A DNA stretch of 64,000 bases from an uncultured Bacteroidota bacterium (GTDB taxonomy: Bacteria; Bacteroidota; Bacteroidia; Flavobacteriales; Flavobacteriaceae): contig CACHSA010000007.1 of the NCBI GenBank assembly GCA_902582405.1, forward strand, positions 1 through 64,000, read 5' to 3'. Under the pieces are notes generated by a model. That model searched no databases, had not been told where the DNA came from, and saw only the letters and a program-made list of their open reading frames with translations. Below are positions 51,810-60,943 of the stretch, one piece after another. The position numbers and the translations under genes are program-made. Each line of letters opens with the position of its first letter. Positions within the stretch are counted from its first letter, which is position 1.

Positions 51810-53279
51810 ATGTTAAAAAATTATATAAATGGAAAATGGAAAGATAGTTATGAAAAACTAACTGTTAAAGCTAATAATCCAGCTACTCAAGAAGTAATAG
51901 CTGAAATTCCATTTGGAGAAAAAAATATTAAAGACGTAAACGAAGCTGTTAATTGTGCATACAATGCCTATTTAGAATGGAGAGATGTTCCTGTTATGAA
52001 GCGAGTACAAGCTCTTTACCGATTAAAGTCATTAATGGAAGACAACCTTGATACTCTTGCAGAGACAATTACCAATGAGTGTGGTAAAACCAAATCTGAA
52101 TCTTACGGTGAACTTCAAAGGGCTATTGAAAATATTGAGGTTGCTTGCGGCACGCCAATGCTAATCCAAGGGGATTTCATAGAAGATATCGCAAGTGGCA
52201 TTGATGAGATGATGATAAGACAGCCTCTTGGTGTTACTGCTTGTATTACCCCATTTAATTTTCCAAGTATGATTGTATTTTGGTTTCTACCCTATGCAAT
52301 TGCTACAGGTAATGCAATGGTTATAAAACCCTCAGAGAAAGTTCCTTTAACGATGATTAAAATTTTTGAATTAATTGATCAGTTAGATTTACCAGATGGT
52401 CTTGTAAGTCTAGTCCATGGAGGAAAACATTCTGTGGATGCATTACTTGAACACCCTTTTGTAAAAGCTGTTAGTTTTGTTGGAAGTACACCTGTAGCAA
52501 AATACATTTATTCAAAAGGAACACAAAATGGCAAAAGAGTTCAAGCCCAAGGGGGTGCAAAAAACCCAGTTGTATTAATGCCTGACTGTGATGTTGAGAT
52601 GACCTCAAAAATAGTTGCTGATTCTGTTTATGGTTGTGCGGGACAGAGATGTCTAGCCGCTTCTGTAATTATTACAGTCGACGATATAGAAAGAAAACTT
52701 AAAGATTCTTTATATGATATCGTAAAATCTAGAAAAACTGGTTATGGATGGAACGATGAGATTGATATGGGTCCAGTTATTACAAGTGATAGCAAAAAAA
52801 GAATCGAAGAACTCATACAAATTGGGATAAATGAAGGTGGAAAAGCAATTTTAGATGGAAGAAATACAAAAATTAAGGGCTTTGAAAGTGGGAACTTCAT
52901 AAATCCAACCATAATTGAAGATGTAAACCTTAAAAAAGAAATAATTAATACTGAAATTTTCGGCCCTGTTATGAGCCTAATATCTATGAGAACTCTTGAT
53001 AATGCTATAGATTTTATAAACAACAGCAATTATGGAAATATGGCATGTATTTTCACCGAAAGTGGCTCTAGTGCAAGAAAATTTAGAAATAAAGTCTATG
53101 CCGGAAATATAGGAGTCAACATCGGAGTTGCTGCTCCAATGGCACAATTTCCTTTTAGTGGTTGGAAAGATAGTTTTTTTGGTGACCTTCACGGTCAAGG
53201 AAAACATGCAATAGAATTTTTTACGCAAACTAAAGTGGTGATTGAAAGATGGCCAAACACATGGTCGAGAAAATTTTAG
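51810..53279 (+). CDS. iolA: Methylmalonate-semialdehyde dehydrogenase (CoA-acylating)
   Basis: 489 residues. YINGKWKDSYEKLTVKANNPATQEVIAEIPFG, GVTACITPFNFPSMIVFWFLPYAIATGNAMVIKPSEKVPLT, VSFVGSTPVAKYIYSKG and YGCAGQRCLAAS with the catalytic Cys281 are the MMSDH (IolA/MmsA) signatures. The enzyme converts malonate semialdehyde to acetyl-CoA and CO2 in the last step of the iol pathway, and may also process methylmalonate semialdehyde from valine. It is 17 nt after iolC. Confidence 0.92.
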   Translation: MLKNYINGKWKDSYEKLTVKANNPATQEVIAEIPFGEKNIKDVNEAVNCAYNAYLEWRDVPVMKRVQALYRLKSLMEDNLDTLAETITNECGKTKSESYGELQRAIENIEVACGTPMLIQGDFIEDIASGIDEMMIRQPLGVTACITPFNFPSMIVFWFLPYAIATGNAMVIKPSEKVPLTMIKIFELIDQLDLPDGLVSLVHGGKHSVDALLEHPFVKAVSFVGSTPVAKYIYSKGTQNGKRVQAQGGAKNPVVLMPDCDVEMTSKIVADSVYGCAGQRCLAASVIITVDDIERKLKDSLYDIVKSRKTGYGWNDEIDMGPVITSDSKKRIEELIQIGINEGGKAILDGRNTKIKGFESGNFINPTIIEDVNLKKEIINTEIFGPVMSLISMRTLDNAIDFINNSNYGNMACIFTESGSSARKFRNKVYAGNIGVNIGVAAPMAQFPFSGWKDSFFGDLHGQGKHAIEFFTQTKVVIERWPNTWSRKF

Positions 53280-53286
53280 TAAAGCG

Positions 53287-54300
53287 ATGAGTAAGATAAG
53301 AATACTAATTATTGGCCTTGGTCGAATTGGAAAGATTCATCTCGCTAATCTGCAAGCAGTGGACGAAGTTGAAATTATTGGCATTTGTGACCCAACAGAT
53401 GAGGCTAAAGCTTTTTCCAATAAAGCGGGTTTAACATTTTATCAAAAAGATTTTACAGATGTAGCTAGTGAAATTCTGGCTGACGCAATTGTAATCTGTT
53501 CCCCTACTGATACACACGCTAACTATGTATCAATCGCAGCAAAAAAAGGGATAGATGTTTTTTGTGAAAAACCTTTAGATCTATCTCTTAGAAAAGTTAA
53601 GGAGGTATTAAAAACAGTAAGTGAGTCTAAAATTAAATTAATGCTTGGATTCAACAGGAGGTTTGATAGTGAGTTTCAATCTGTAAAAGAGAAGATAGTG
53701 AAGGGTGAAATTGGTGATATTCATATGATTAAAATTACTAGTAGAGACCCCTCCCCACCTCCAATTAACTACATAAAAAGTTCGGGTGGAATGTTTTTAG
53801 ATATGACTATTCACGATTTTGACATGATCCGTTATCTTACTAACAAAGAAATCGTTGAAGTCTATGCTAAAGGTGATGCATTAATTAATCCAGAAATCGC
53901 TAAAGCTGGAGACATTGATACGGCTATTATAAATTTAACATTTGAGGATGGTAGTATGGCAGTAATAGATAATTGTAGAAAAGCAGTTTATGGATACGAT
54001 CAAAGAGTCGAAGTTTTTGGATCAAAGGGTATGGTCCAATCAAAAAACAAGTTCGACAACTACACAATAACTTACGGTGAAAAAGGTGTAATATCATCTC
54101 TTCCTCAACATTTTTTTCTTGAAAGATATGCGGATGCTTATAAAAAAGAAATAGATCATTTTATTGATTGTATACGACATAAAAAAACTCCGGAGGTGTC
54201 TGGCTTTGACGGTCTAATGTCACTAGTGTTAGGACTATGTGCTAAGGAATCACTTAATAGTAACAAACCAGTTTTTTTAAGTGAAATCGACAAAACATAA
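53287..54300 (+). CDS. iolG: Inositol 2-dehydrogenase (IolG), copy 1
   Basis: 337 residues from ATG 53287 (MSKIRILIIGLGRIG), 7 nt after iolA; an in-frame upstream start would lie inside iolA. IRILIIGLGRIGKIH is the Rossmann motif, VFCEKPLDLSL contains the catalytic Lys, and SSGGMFLDMTIHDFDMIRYLTN carries the Asp/His pair. It oxidises myo-inositol to 2-keto-myo-inositol with NAD. This copy is the one closer to canonical IolG, while the copy at 56995 differs in the substrate-region block. Confidence 0.9.
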   Translation: MSKIRILIIGLGRIGKIHLANLQAVDEVEIIGICDPTDEAKAFSNKAGLTFYQKDFTDVASEILADAIVICSPTDTHANYVSIAAKKGIDVFCEKPLDLSLRKVKEVLKTVSESKIKLMLGFNRRFDSEFQSVKEKIVKGEIGDIHMIKITSRDPSPPPINYIKSSGGMFLDMTIHDFDMIRYLTNKEIVEVYAKGDALINPEIAKAGDIDTAIINLTFEDGSMAVIDNCRKAVYGYDQRVEVFGSKGMVQSKNKFDNYTITYGEKGVISSLPQHFFLERYADAYKKEIDHFIDCIRHKKTPEVSGFDGLMSLVLGLCAKESLNSNKPVFLSEIDKT

Positions 54301-54307
54301 AAATAAA

Positions 54308-55246
54308 TTGAAAGTTTTACCCTCTAAAATATTATTTAATAAAGCCTACGGGAAATTTTGTATTCCGGCTATTAATGTTTCAAACCCTGAGCAAGTTATT
54401 GCTTTATTTAAAGTAGCTGAAAAACTGCAAGCACCATTTATTGTTCAAACAACTCCCGCAGCCAGAGAATATATTCCTCCAAAAATGCTACTAGGGTACA
54501 TCAAATCAGCAATTGATTTGCATCCAAACAACGTTTGTGCGATTCACATAGATCATGGATATGAATCCCATATCATAGATGGTATTAATTCTGGAATTTA
54601 CACATCGGTAATGATTGATGCCTCACATGATCCAATTGAGAAAAACATTCAAAGAACAAAATTGATTGTAGATAAAGCACATAAAAAAAATATTTCTGTA
54701 GAAGCAGAGTTAGGAATATTAAGTGGTCAAGAAGATGACATAGATATTGATGAACAGGAAGCAAAATTTACAAATCCAGAGGATGTTGAATATTTTGTTC
54801 AACAGACCAACTGTGACAGTTTGGCTGTTGCTGTTGGGACAAGTCATGGAGCTTATAAATTTTCAGGAGGTGGAAAATTGAGATTAGATATATTAAAAAA
54901 AATACAAGAAAGACTTCCACGATTCCCAATTGTACTTCATGGCGCCTCTACAATTGATAAAAATGAAGTAGATAGAATAAATAATGCAGGAGGCAGTTTA
55001 AAAAATAATGCTAAAGGGGTAAGTGAAAGTGAAATAAAGGAAGCTATTAAACTAGGTGTATGTAAGATTAACATTGCAACTGACCTGAGACTTCTTTGGA
55101 CTAGGATTTTTAGAGAATTTTTTAGAGACTCTAGTGGTGAATGGGATCACTTAAAACCAGGAAAAAAGTACATGGAAGAACTAGAGATATTATTGGAAAA
55201 AAAGTTTAAACTTCTGCTTTGTGTTGAAAAGAATAATTTATTTTAA
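54308..55246 (+). CDS. iolJ: Class II fructose-bisphosphate-aldolase family protein, probably DKGP aldolase IolJ
   Basis: 312 residues from a TTG at 54308 (MKVLPSKILFNKAYGKFCIPAINVSN); a GTG at 54281 would give 321 residues and overlap iolG. VCAIHIDHGYESHIIDGINSGIYTSVMIDAS, EAELGIL, LAVAVGTSHGAYKF, FPIVLHGAST and VCKINIATDLR are class II aldolase zinc and substrate motifs. In the iol operon it most likely splits DKG-6-phosphate into dihydroxyacetone phosphate and malonate semialdehyde. The start choice is uncertain. Confidence 0.85.
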   Translation: MKVLPSKILFNKAYGKFCIPAINVSNPEQVIALFKVAEKLQAPFIVQTTPAAREYIPPKMLLGYIKSAIDLHPNNVCAIHIDHGYESHIIDGINSGIYTSVMIDASHDPIEKNIQRTKLIVDKAHKKNISVEAELGILSGQEDDIDIDEQEAKFTNPEDVEYFVQQTNCDSLAVAVGTSHGAYKFSGGGKLRLDILKKIQERLPRFPIVLHGASTIDKNEVDRINNAGGSLKNNAKGVSESEIKEAIKLGVCKINIATDLRLLWTRIFREFFRDSSGEWDHLKPGKKYMEELEILLEKKFKLLLCVEKNNLF

Positions 55247-55256
55247 ATTAAAAAAA

Positions 55257-56144
55257 ATGATTGAACTTGGAATAGCACCTATTGGATGGACAAACGATGA
55301 TCTTCCCGAAATTGGAGGAGATATCACTTTTGAACAATGTATTAGCGAAATGGCACTTGCTGGTTATAAGGGTTGTGAAGTTGGAACAAAATTCCCAAAG
55401 AATAATTTACCACTTTTAAAAAAGCACTTGGATCTAAGGAATCTTAGAATTTGCAACCAATGGTTTAGTTATGAATTCTCAAGTCAAACATTTGAAACTG
55501 TTAAAACAAATTTCAAATCTCATTTAAATTTTTTGAAATATTTTGAAGCCAAGGTAGTTGGTGGAGCTGAAACTGGAAATTCTATACACGGCAACATAAA
55601 AGTACCAGTTTCATCAAGAAAACAGGCAAGCGAAGAAGTGTGGGGTAAACTTGTCAAGGGATTAAATAAACTTGGCAAATACTCATTGGAAGAATTTGGA
55701 ATAAAACTATCGTACCATCATCATGTTGGAACAATGATTGAAAACATATCAGAAGTCGACAGACTCCTTAACGAAACAGATGATAGATACGTAAGCCTTA
55801 ACTACGATTGTGGGCACTTTTATTTTGCTAATGAAGATCCCTTAAAGGCTATAAAAAAATATATGTCTAGAATTTCACATATTCACTTAAAAGATGTTAG
55901 AGATAATATTAAAATGAGAGTTGAAGAAGAAAATTTAAGTTTTCTAGAAGGAGTTAAATTAGGAGTCTTTACTGTACCAGGAGACGGAGACATTAAAAAT
56001 ATGGATGAAATACTTAATTATATTAAAAATCAAAATTATAATGGTTGGGTTGTTGTTGAGGCAGAACAAGATTCTGCGGTGGCTAATCCTTTTGAATACG
56101 CAAAGATGGGATATGAATTTATAAATAAACATATTAATATATGA
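55257..56144 (+). CDS. iolE: Myo-inosose-2 dehydratase (IolE)
   Basis: 295 residues from ATG 55257 (MIELGIAPIGWTNDDLPE), which is the usual IolE N-terminus; the frame extends 12 codons upstream. ECVSEMALAGYKGCEVGTKFP-like text, LSYHHHVGTMIENISEVDRLL, VSLNYDCGHFYFANEDPLKAI and HIHLKDVRDNI are the xylose-isomerase-like TIM-barrel metal and substrate motifs. It dehydrates 2-keto-myo-inositol to 3D-(3,5/4)-trihydroxycyclohexane-1,2-dione. It overlaps the next iolB by 4 nt. Confidence 0.92.
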   Translation: MIELGIAPIGWTNDDLPEIGGDITFEQCISEMALAGYKGCEVGTKFPKNNLPLLKKHLDLRNLRICNQWFSYEFSSQTFETVKTNFKSHLNFLKYFEAKVVGGAETGNSIHGNIKVPVSSRKQASEEVWGKLVKGLNKLGKYSLEEFGIKLSYHHHVGTMIENISEVDRLLNETDDRYVSLNYDCGHFYFANEDPLKAIKKYMSRISHIHLKDVRDNIKMRVEEENLSFLEGVKLGVFTVPGDGDIKNMDEILNYIKNQNYNGWVVVEAEQDSAVANPFEYAKMGYEFINKHINI

Positions 56145-56989
56145 TAAGACATATTGAACCTTTTGACAATAAAAACAAACCAATTGTTGATATAGACAAC
56201 AAAATAGTACCTCTTGTATACTTCAATAGATTGTTTTTGAATAGCAATGCTTCAACTACATATAATCTTGAAAATCATGAGACAATGATTGTTGTTGTAA
56301 AAGGCAAGGTATGCGTTGAGGTTGATGATGTAAAATTTTCAGAGGTTGGAAAAAGAGATTCTTTGTGGACGGGGAAACCAGAGGGGGTTTACGCTGGAAA
56401 AAACTCTCATGTGAAAATCACTTCAATTTCAAATAATGATTCAGAAGTTTATATCGCAGGAGGAAAAATTAATCGAAAATATTCCCCATTTTATGTTGAT
56501 CAAAATGAAGTTCAGAAGGTACAATACGGAAGTGATGAAACTAAAACGCACAGAAAAATATATCATTTACTTGGTAAAAATGGGGATGGTAGATCTGGTA
56601 GACTTTTAGTAAGTGAACTTTTCACAGTTGGAAAAGGTGGATGGTCAGGTTTTCCACCTCATAAGCACGATACAGACAGATTACCTGTAGAAACAAAATT
56701 TGACGAGGTATATCAATTTAGATTTAACCCAAAAAATGGTTTTGGAGCACAATTTTTAAATCCCAACGAGAAAAGTTTTGGTCCAGTGCATCATATTAAA
56801 GATGGTAGCACTATTCTCATTGACAAAGGCTACCACCCTTGTGTAGCAGCTCCTGGTTTTCAAATGTATTATTTTACAATCATCGTTGGAAAAACACAAC
56901 GTTCTCTAGTTCAATATTTTCATCCAGATTACGAAGATCAACTTGAAACCATACCAGGTATAAAAGATATGATTAAAAATTTCAAATAA
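56141..56989 (+). CDS. iolB: IolB-like 5-deoxy-glucuronate isomerase, copy 2
   Basis: 282 residues. GGWSGFPPHKHDTDRLPVETKFDEVYQFRFNPKNGFGAQFL and STILIDKGYHPCVAAPGFQMYYFTIIVG retain the IolB His, Glu and final His pattern, so an active metallo-isomerase is likely. The N-terminal half (YNLENHETMIVVVKGKVCVEVDD) differs from copy 1. It begins by ATGA overlap with iolE. Copy 2 may take over the same step or act on a related uronate. Confidence 0.87.
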   Translation: MIRHIEPFDNKNKPIVDIDNKIVPLVYFNRLFLNSNASTTYNLENHETMIVVVKGKVCVEVDDVKFSEVGKRDSLWTGKPEGVYAGKNSHVKITSISNNDSEVYIAGGKINRKYSPFYVDQNEVQKVQYGSDETKTHRKIYHLLGKNGDGRSGRLLVSELFTVGKGGWSGFPPHKHDTDRLPVETKFDEVYQFRFNPKNGFGAQFLNPNEKSFGPVHHIKDGSTILIDKGYHPCVAAPGFQMYYFTIIVGKTQRSLVQYFHPDYEDQLETIPGIKDMIKNFK

Positions 56990-56994
56990 TAATT

Positions 56995-58020
56995 ATGTCA
57001 AAAGTTAGAATTGGATTAGCAGGGCTTGGAAGGTTGGGAAAAGAATATGCTCAAAACATTCAATATAAATCACCTAATGCTAAATTAATTGCTGTTTGTA
57101 GCCTAGCAAAAGATGAGCTAGAATATGCAAAAGGTGAGCTAGGAGTCGATATGTGCTTTTCAAGTTTTGAGGAAATGGTTGAAAAATCCAACTTAGATGC
57201 AGTAGCTATTCTAACTCCAACGAAATATCACGCTCAACAGATTATATTTTCGTTAAAAAATGGACTGCATGTGTTTAGTGAGAAACCGCTTGCTATTTCT
57301 ATCGAGGATTGCTTAAAAGCTGAAAAAGAGGCTAAAAAACATCCCGATTTAATAAGTTGTGTTGGATTTGTAAGACGATACGACGAAAGTTACATGGATG
57401 CAAAAAAAACAATTGAAAAAAATAAAATTGGTGACCCGTTTTTTGTTCGTTCTCAAACTGTGGATAAGGACACCTGGGCTCCATTTCAAGTGGACTATGT
57501 TAAATCTGGAGGCGGTATTTTTCATGATTTTAATGTACACGATGCAGATTTGGCAAGATGGTTTATCGGTAGTGAAGTTAAAAAAGTTTGGTCGTTGGGA
57601 GGAGCCTTTAGATTTAAAGAGTTTGATGATCTAAATGATGCAGACAACACTTTTGCATTTTGTGAATTTGAAAATGGGAAGATAGCTCTGCTTGGTGCAT
57701 CAAGAACATCATCCTATGGACATGACACGTTCACTGAAATAATAGGAACATTGGGGAAGTTAACAGTTGGGAATCCCCCTTTTAAGAATAGACTCCAAAT
57801 ATCGGATAAGAATGGATACAGGTATGAATGTAATGAAACATTCTACGACAGGTTTAAAGATGCATTTCTTACACAGATTCATGCTTTTATAAACTCAATT
57901 TTAAATAAAAAACAAAATCAATGTACCCTTTCCAATGCAAGAAAAGCTACAATGATAACTACTGCAATGACAAAATCTTTTAAGACAAAAAAAATTGTTG
58001 AATTAAAAGATTTAGGATGA
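56995..58020 (+). CDS. Inositol 2-dehydrogenase-like Gfo/Idh/MocA oxidoreductase, copy 2
   Basis: 341 residues. VRIGLAGLGRLGKEYAQNI is the NAD-binding motif, VFSEKPLAISIEDC carries the Lys, and KSGGGIFHDFNVHDADLARWFIG the Asp-x-x-x-His-Asp pair. VDKDTWAPFQVDYVKSGGG and the C-terminal HDTFTEIIGTLGKLTVGN differ from copy 1, resembling inositol dehydrogenases of the scyllo-inositol (IolX/IolW) or D-chiro-inositol branch. An alternative stereoisomer as substrate is inferred. It is 5 nt after iolB. Confidence 0.8.
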   Translation: MSKVRIGLAGLGRLGKEYAQNIQYKSPNAKLIAVCSLAKDELEYAKGELGVDMCFSSFEEMVEKSNLDAVAILTPTKYHAQQIIFSLKNGLHVFSEKPLAISIEDCLKAEKEAKKHPDLISCVGFVRRYDESYMDAKKTIEKNKIGDPFFVRSQTVDKDTWAPFQVDYVKSGGGIFHDFNVHDADLARWFIGSEVKKVWSLGGAFRFKEFDDLNDADNTFAFCEFENGKIALLGASRTSSYGHDTFTEIIGTLGKLTVGNPPFKNRLQISDKNGYRYECNETFYDRFKDAFLTQIHAFINSILNKKQNQCTLSNARKATMITTAMTKSFKTKKIVELKDLG

Positions 58021-58047
58021 TTTATAAACATAATTACACTTATTTAA

Positions 58048-59052
58048 ATGAGTTTTGATTTGTTATCATTTGGGAGATGTTCAATTGATCTTTATTCAAA
58101 ACAAATAGGTTCAAATTTTTCTGATATTAATTCTTTTTCTGCTTACATTGGAGGATCTCCTACTAATATATCTGTTTGTTCTCAAAGATTAGGGCTAAAA
58201 ACTGCACTATTATCAGCTGTAGGTGACGACTTAACAGGTAAGTTTATAATGGATAAATTAATTAAAGAAAATGTCAGTACATCTAATATGTTTGTTATTC
58301 CTAATACCAAAACAAACCTAGTTTTGTGCGGTATTATTCCACCAGATCAATTTCCTCTTGTTTTTTATAGAGAAAAAGCACCAGAAAATAAAATAACAGT
58401 AGCTTTAGTTGAAAAAATACATTTAGATATATTTAAAGCTTTATTAATGAGTGGAACTGCACTATCGGAATCTCCTTGCAGAGATGCGGCGATTCATTTA
58501 AGTAAAAAGGCAAAACAAAAAAATATTCCTGTGATTTTGGATATTGATTTCCGATTAATTGCATGGAAGAACTTAGAGGAATACTCTAAAGTAATTACAA
58601 ATTACATCAAAATCACAGATATATTAATAGGTACAGAGGAAGAAATTTTGTCTGTTTATTTAGAGGGAAATGAAAAAGTAGAAATAAAAAACGATTCAAT
58701 TACTCAGCCAAAATTAGTTGGGGATGTCAATTATGCTATTGATAATATTTTTAAAATGGGGACAAAACTTATTATCTTAAAAAAAGGAATGGATGGCTGT
58801 GTTATTTATGAGTCTAAAAAACAGGCTCAAAAGGTTCCTTCATACAAGGTGAATGCTGTAAATATTTTAGGAGCTGGGGATGCATTTGCGGCTGGTTTTA
58901 TTTTTGGTTATCTTCATGGATGGTCAAACTATAAATCTTGTAGATTAGCAAATGCTTGTGGTGCATGGCTTGTAACAAAAAACGGATGTTGTAACGTTGC
59001 TCCTACTTTTGATGAAATATCAGTTTTTATTAACTCTAATGGTGGATATTAA
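58048..59052 (+). CDS. iolC: IolC-like 5-dehydro-2-deoxygluconokinase, copy 2
   Basis: 334 residues of the PfkB family. LSFGRCSIDLYSKQIGSNFSDINSFSAYIGGSPTNISVCSQRLGLKTALLSAVGDDLTGKF, PVILDIDFRLIAW and NILGAGDAFAAGFIFGYLHGWSNYKSCRLANACGAWLVT are the same blocks as copy 1, with the catalytic Asp in GAGDAF. Full length and apparently active. The two kinases are diverged but both resemble IolC more than any other ribokinase family member. It is the most distant gene from its neighbour in the operon (27 nt). Confidence 0.87.
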   Translation: MSFDLLSFGRCSIDLYSKQIGSNFSDINSFSAYIGGSPTNISVCSQRLGLKTALLSAVGDDLTGKFIMDKLIKENVSTSNMFVIPNTKTNLVLCGIIPPDQFPLVFYREKAPENKITVALVEKIHLDIFKALLMSGTALSESPCRDAAIHLSKKAKQKNIPVILDIDFRLIAWKNLEEYSKVITNYIKITDILIGTEEEILSVYLEGNEKVEIKNDSITQPKLVGDVNYAIDNIFKMGTKLIILKKGMDGCVIYESKKQAQKVPSYKVNAVNILGAGDAFAAGFIFGYLHGWSNYKSCRLANACGAWLVTKNGCCNVAPTFDEISVFINSNGGY

Positions 59053-59062
59053 TTTTTAACTA

Positions 59063-60934
59063 ATGACAAAAAAACTAACGGTTGCTCAAGCTTTAATTCT
59101 ATTCCTAAAAAATCAATATGTTGTTCGAGACGGTATTGAAAATCCCTTCTTTGCTGGTTGTTTCGGCATTTTTGGCCATGGAAACGTGGTTGGACTCGGA
59201 GAAGCTCTTAAAGAAAATAAAGATTTTAAATATTATCAAACCCGAAATGAGCAAGCAATGGTTCATGCAGCTGCAGCATTTTCAAAAATGAAAAATAGAC
59301 TGCAGACCTTTGCATGTACTACCTCTATTGGGCCTGGAGCAACTAACATGATAACCGCGGCAGCCTCTGCTACAATAAATAGAATTCCTGTACTTCTTTT
59401 ACCAGGAGACTATTTTTCAAAAAGGACTGCCTCACCTCTGCTACAGCAAACAGAATATGCTTTTACCCAAGATATGTCTGCAAATGACTGTTTCAAACCC
59501 GTATCGAAATATTGGGATAGAATAAATAGACCAGAGCAGTTAGTCTCGGCTTTATTGGAGTCTATGAGAGTACTTACCTCTCCTTCTGAAACTGGAGTTG
59601 TAACCTTAGCATTGCCTCACGATGTCCAAGCAGAAGCTTTCGATTACCCATCTGAATTGTTCGAAAAAAGATGTTGGCAAATTCAAAGAAATTTACCAGA
59701 TGCTACACTTATTGAAAAAGCAGTAAACAAAATTAAAAAAGCATCTAATCCAATGATTGTAGCTGGTGGTGGATCCATATATTCTGGGGCTGAAAATGTA
59801 ATAAAAGAGTTTTCTGAAAAACATGGAATACCCGTTACTGAAACTTTTGCGGGAAAAGGAACCCTTCATTACTCAAACCCTTTCAATTTAGGTGGAATTG
59901 GGGCCACAGGTACTAAAGGTGCTAACGAAATAGCCAACAATTCAGATCTTGTTATAGGTATTGGAACCCGATATGGTGATTTTACAACTGCATCAAAGTC
60001 TATATGGCAAAACAAAAATGTTGATTTTATAAATATTAATGTTGCTGAGTTTGATGCTTTTAAAAATAGTGCTATCCCACTGCAGGGTGATGCAAGGGAA
60101 ACTCTTAAAATAATTAGTCAGAAACTGGAAAGCCATTCTACAGACGAAGGGTATATTGAGAAAATAAAAATATTAAACAAAGAGTGGGATGACATTGTAT
60201 CAAAAATTTATCGTACTGAAGATCCAAAAAGACCAGTTCAATCAGAATTAATAGGCGCTGTAAATGAATTTATGGATGAACATGATGTCGTTCTTTGTGC
60301 AGCAGGAAGTGCACCTGGAGATTTACACAAACTTTGGAGAACAAAAAACTCCAAAGGTTTTCATTTAGAGTATGGTAATTCTTGTATGGGATATGAAATT
60401 CCAGGTGGACTTGGAGTGAAAATGGCTGACCCCAGTAGAGAAGTGTACGTGATATGTGGTGATGCTAGCTACTTAATGCTTCCTTCTGATATAATTACTT
60501 CAATTCAAGAGGGCTACAAAATTACGATAATACTTATAAATAATGAGGGATATGCAAGTATTGGCGGACTATCACAATCAGTAGGTGGAGAAGGTTTTGG
60601 TACACATTTCAAATATAGAAATAAAAAAACAGGTGAATTAGATGGTGATTTTCTACCAGTTGATTTAGCTAAAAATGCAGAGAGTTTAGGTGCTAAAGTT
60701 ATTAAAACTGAGGGCATAGATGAGTTTAATAACGCACTCGTTGAAGCAAAGAAAAATAATAAAACAACTGTTATTTATGTTGAAACCATCAGAGATAGAA
60801 AGCTATCTGGATATGCTTATGCCTGGTGGGAAGTACCTGTCCCAGAGGTTTCAAATTCCAGGGAGGTCAGCAAAGCCAGAGAAGATTATGAGAAAAACAA
60901 AAAAAATCAAAAACCATATATAAGGCCTCAATAA
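59063..60934 (+). CDS. iolD: 3D-(3,5/4)-trihydroxycyclohexane-1,2-dione hydrolase (IolD)
   Basis: 623 residues, thiamine-diphosphate enzyme. It opens the cyclohexane dione to 5-deoxy-glucuronate. YYQTRNEQAMVHAAAAFSK (the Glu region of the pyrimidine domain), CTTSIGPGATNMITAAASATINRIPVLLLPGD, and VICGDASYLMLPSDIITSIQEGYKITIILINNEGYASIGGLSQS, the GDx-N ThDP-binding motif, are IolD hallmarks. GNSCMGYEIPGGLGVKMADP is also typical. Normal length. It is followed by the transporter gene in 9 nt. Confidence 0.95.
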   Translation: MTKKLTVAQALILFLKNQYVVRDGIENPFFAGCFGIFGHGNVVGLGEALKENKDFKYYQTRNEQAMVHAAAAFSKMKNRLQTFACTTSIGPGATNMITAAASATINRIPVLLLPGDYFSKRTASPLLQQTEYAFTQDMSANDCFKPVSKYWDRINRPEQLVSALLESMRVLTSPSETGVVTLALPHDVQAEAFDYPSELFEKRCWQIQRNLPDATLIEKAVNKIKKASNPMIVAGGGSIYSGAENVIKEFSEKHGIPVTETFAGKGTLHYSNPFNLGGIGATGTKGANEIANNSDLVIGIGTRYGDFTTASKSIWQNKNVDFININVAEFDAFKNSAIPLQGDARETLKIISQKLESHSTDEGYIEKIKILNKEWDDIVSKIYRTEDPKRPVQSELIGAVNEFMDEHDVVLCAAGSAPGDLHKLWRTKNSKGFHLEYGNSCMGYEIPGGLGVKMADPSREVYVICGDASYLMLPSDIITSIQEGYKITIILINNEGYASIGGLSQSVGGEGFGTHFKYRNKKTGELDGDFLPVDLAKNAESLGAKVIKTEGIDEFNNALVEAKKNNKTTVIYVETIRDRKLSGYAYAWWEVPVPEVSNSREVSKAREDYEKNKKNQKPYIRPQ

Positions 60935-60943
60935 GTTAAAAGT

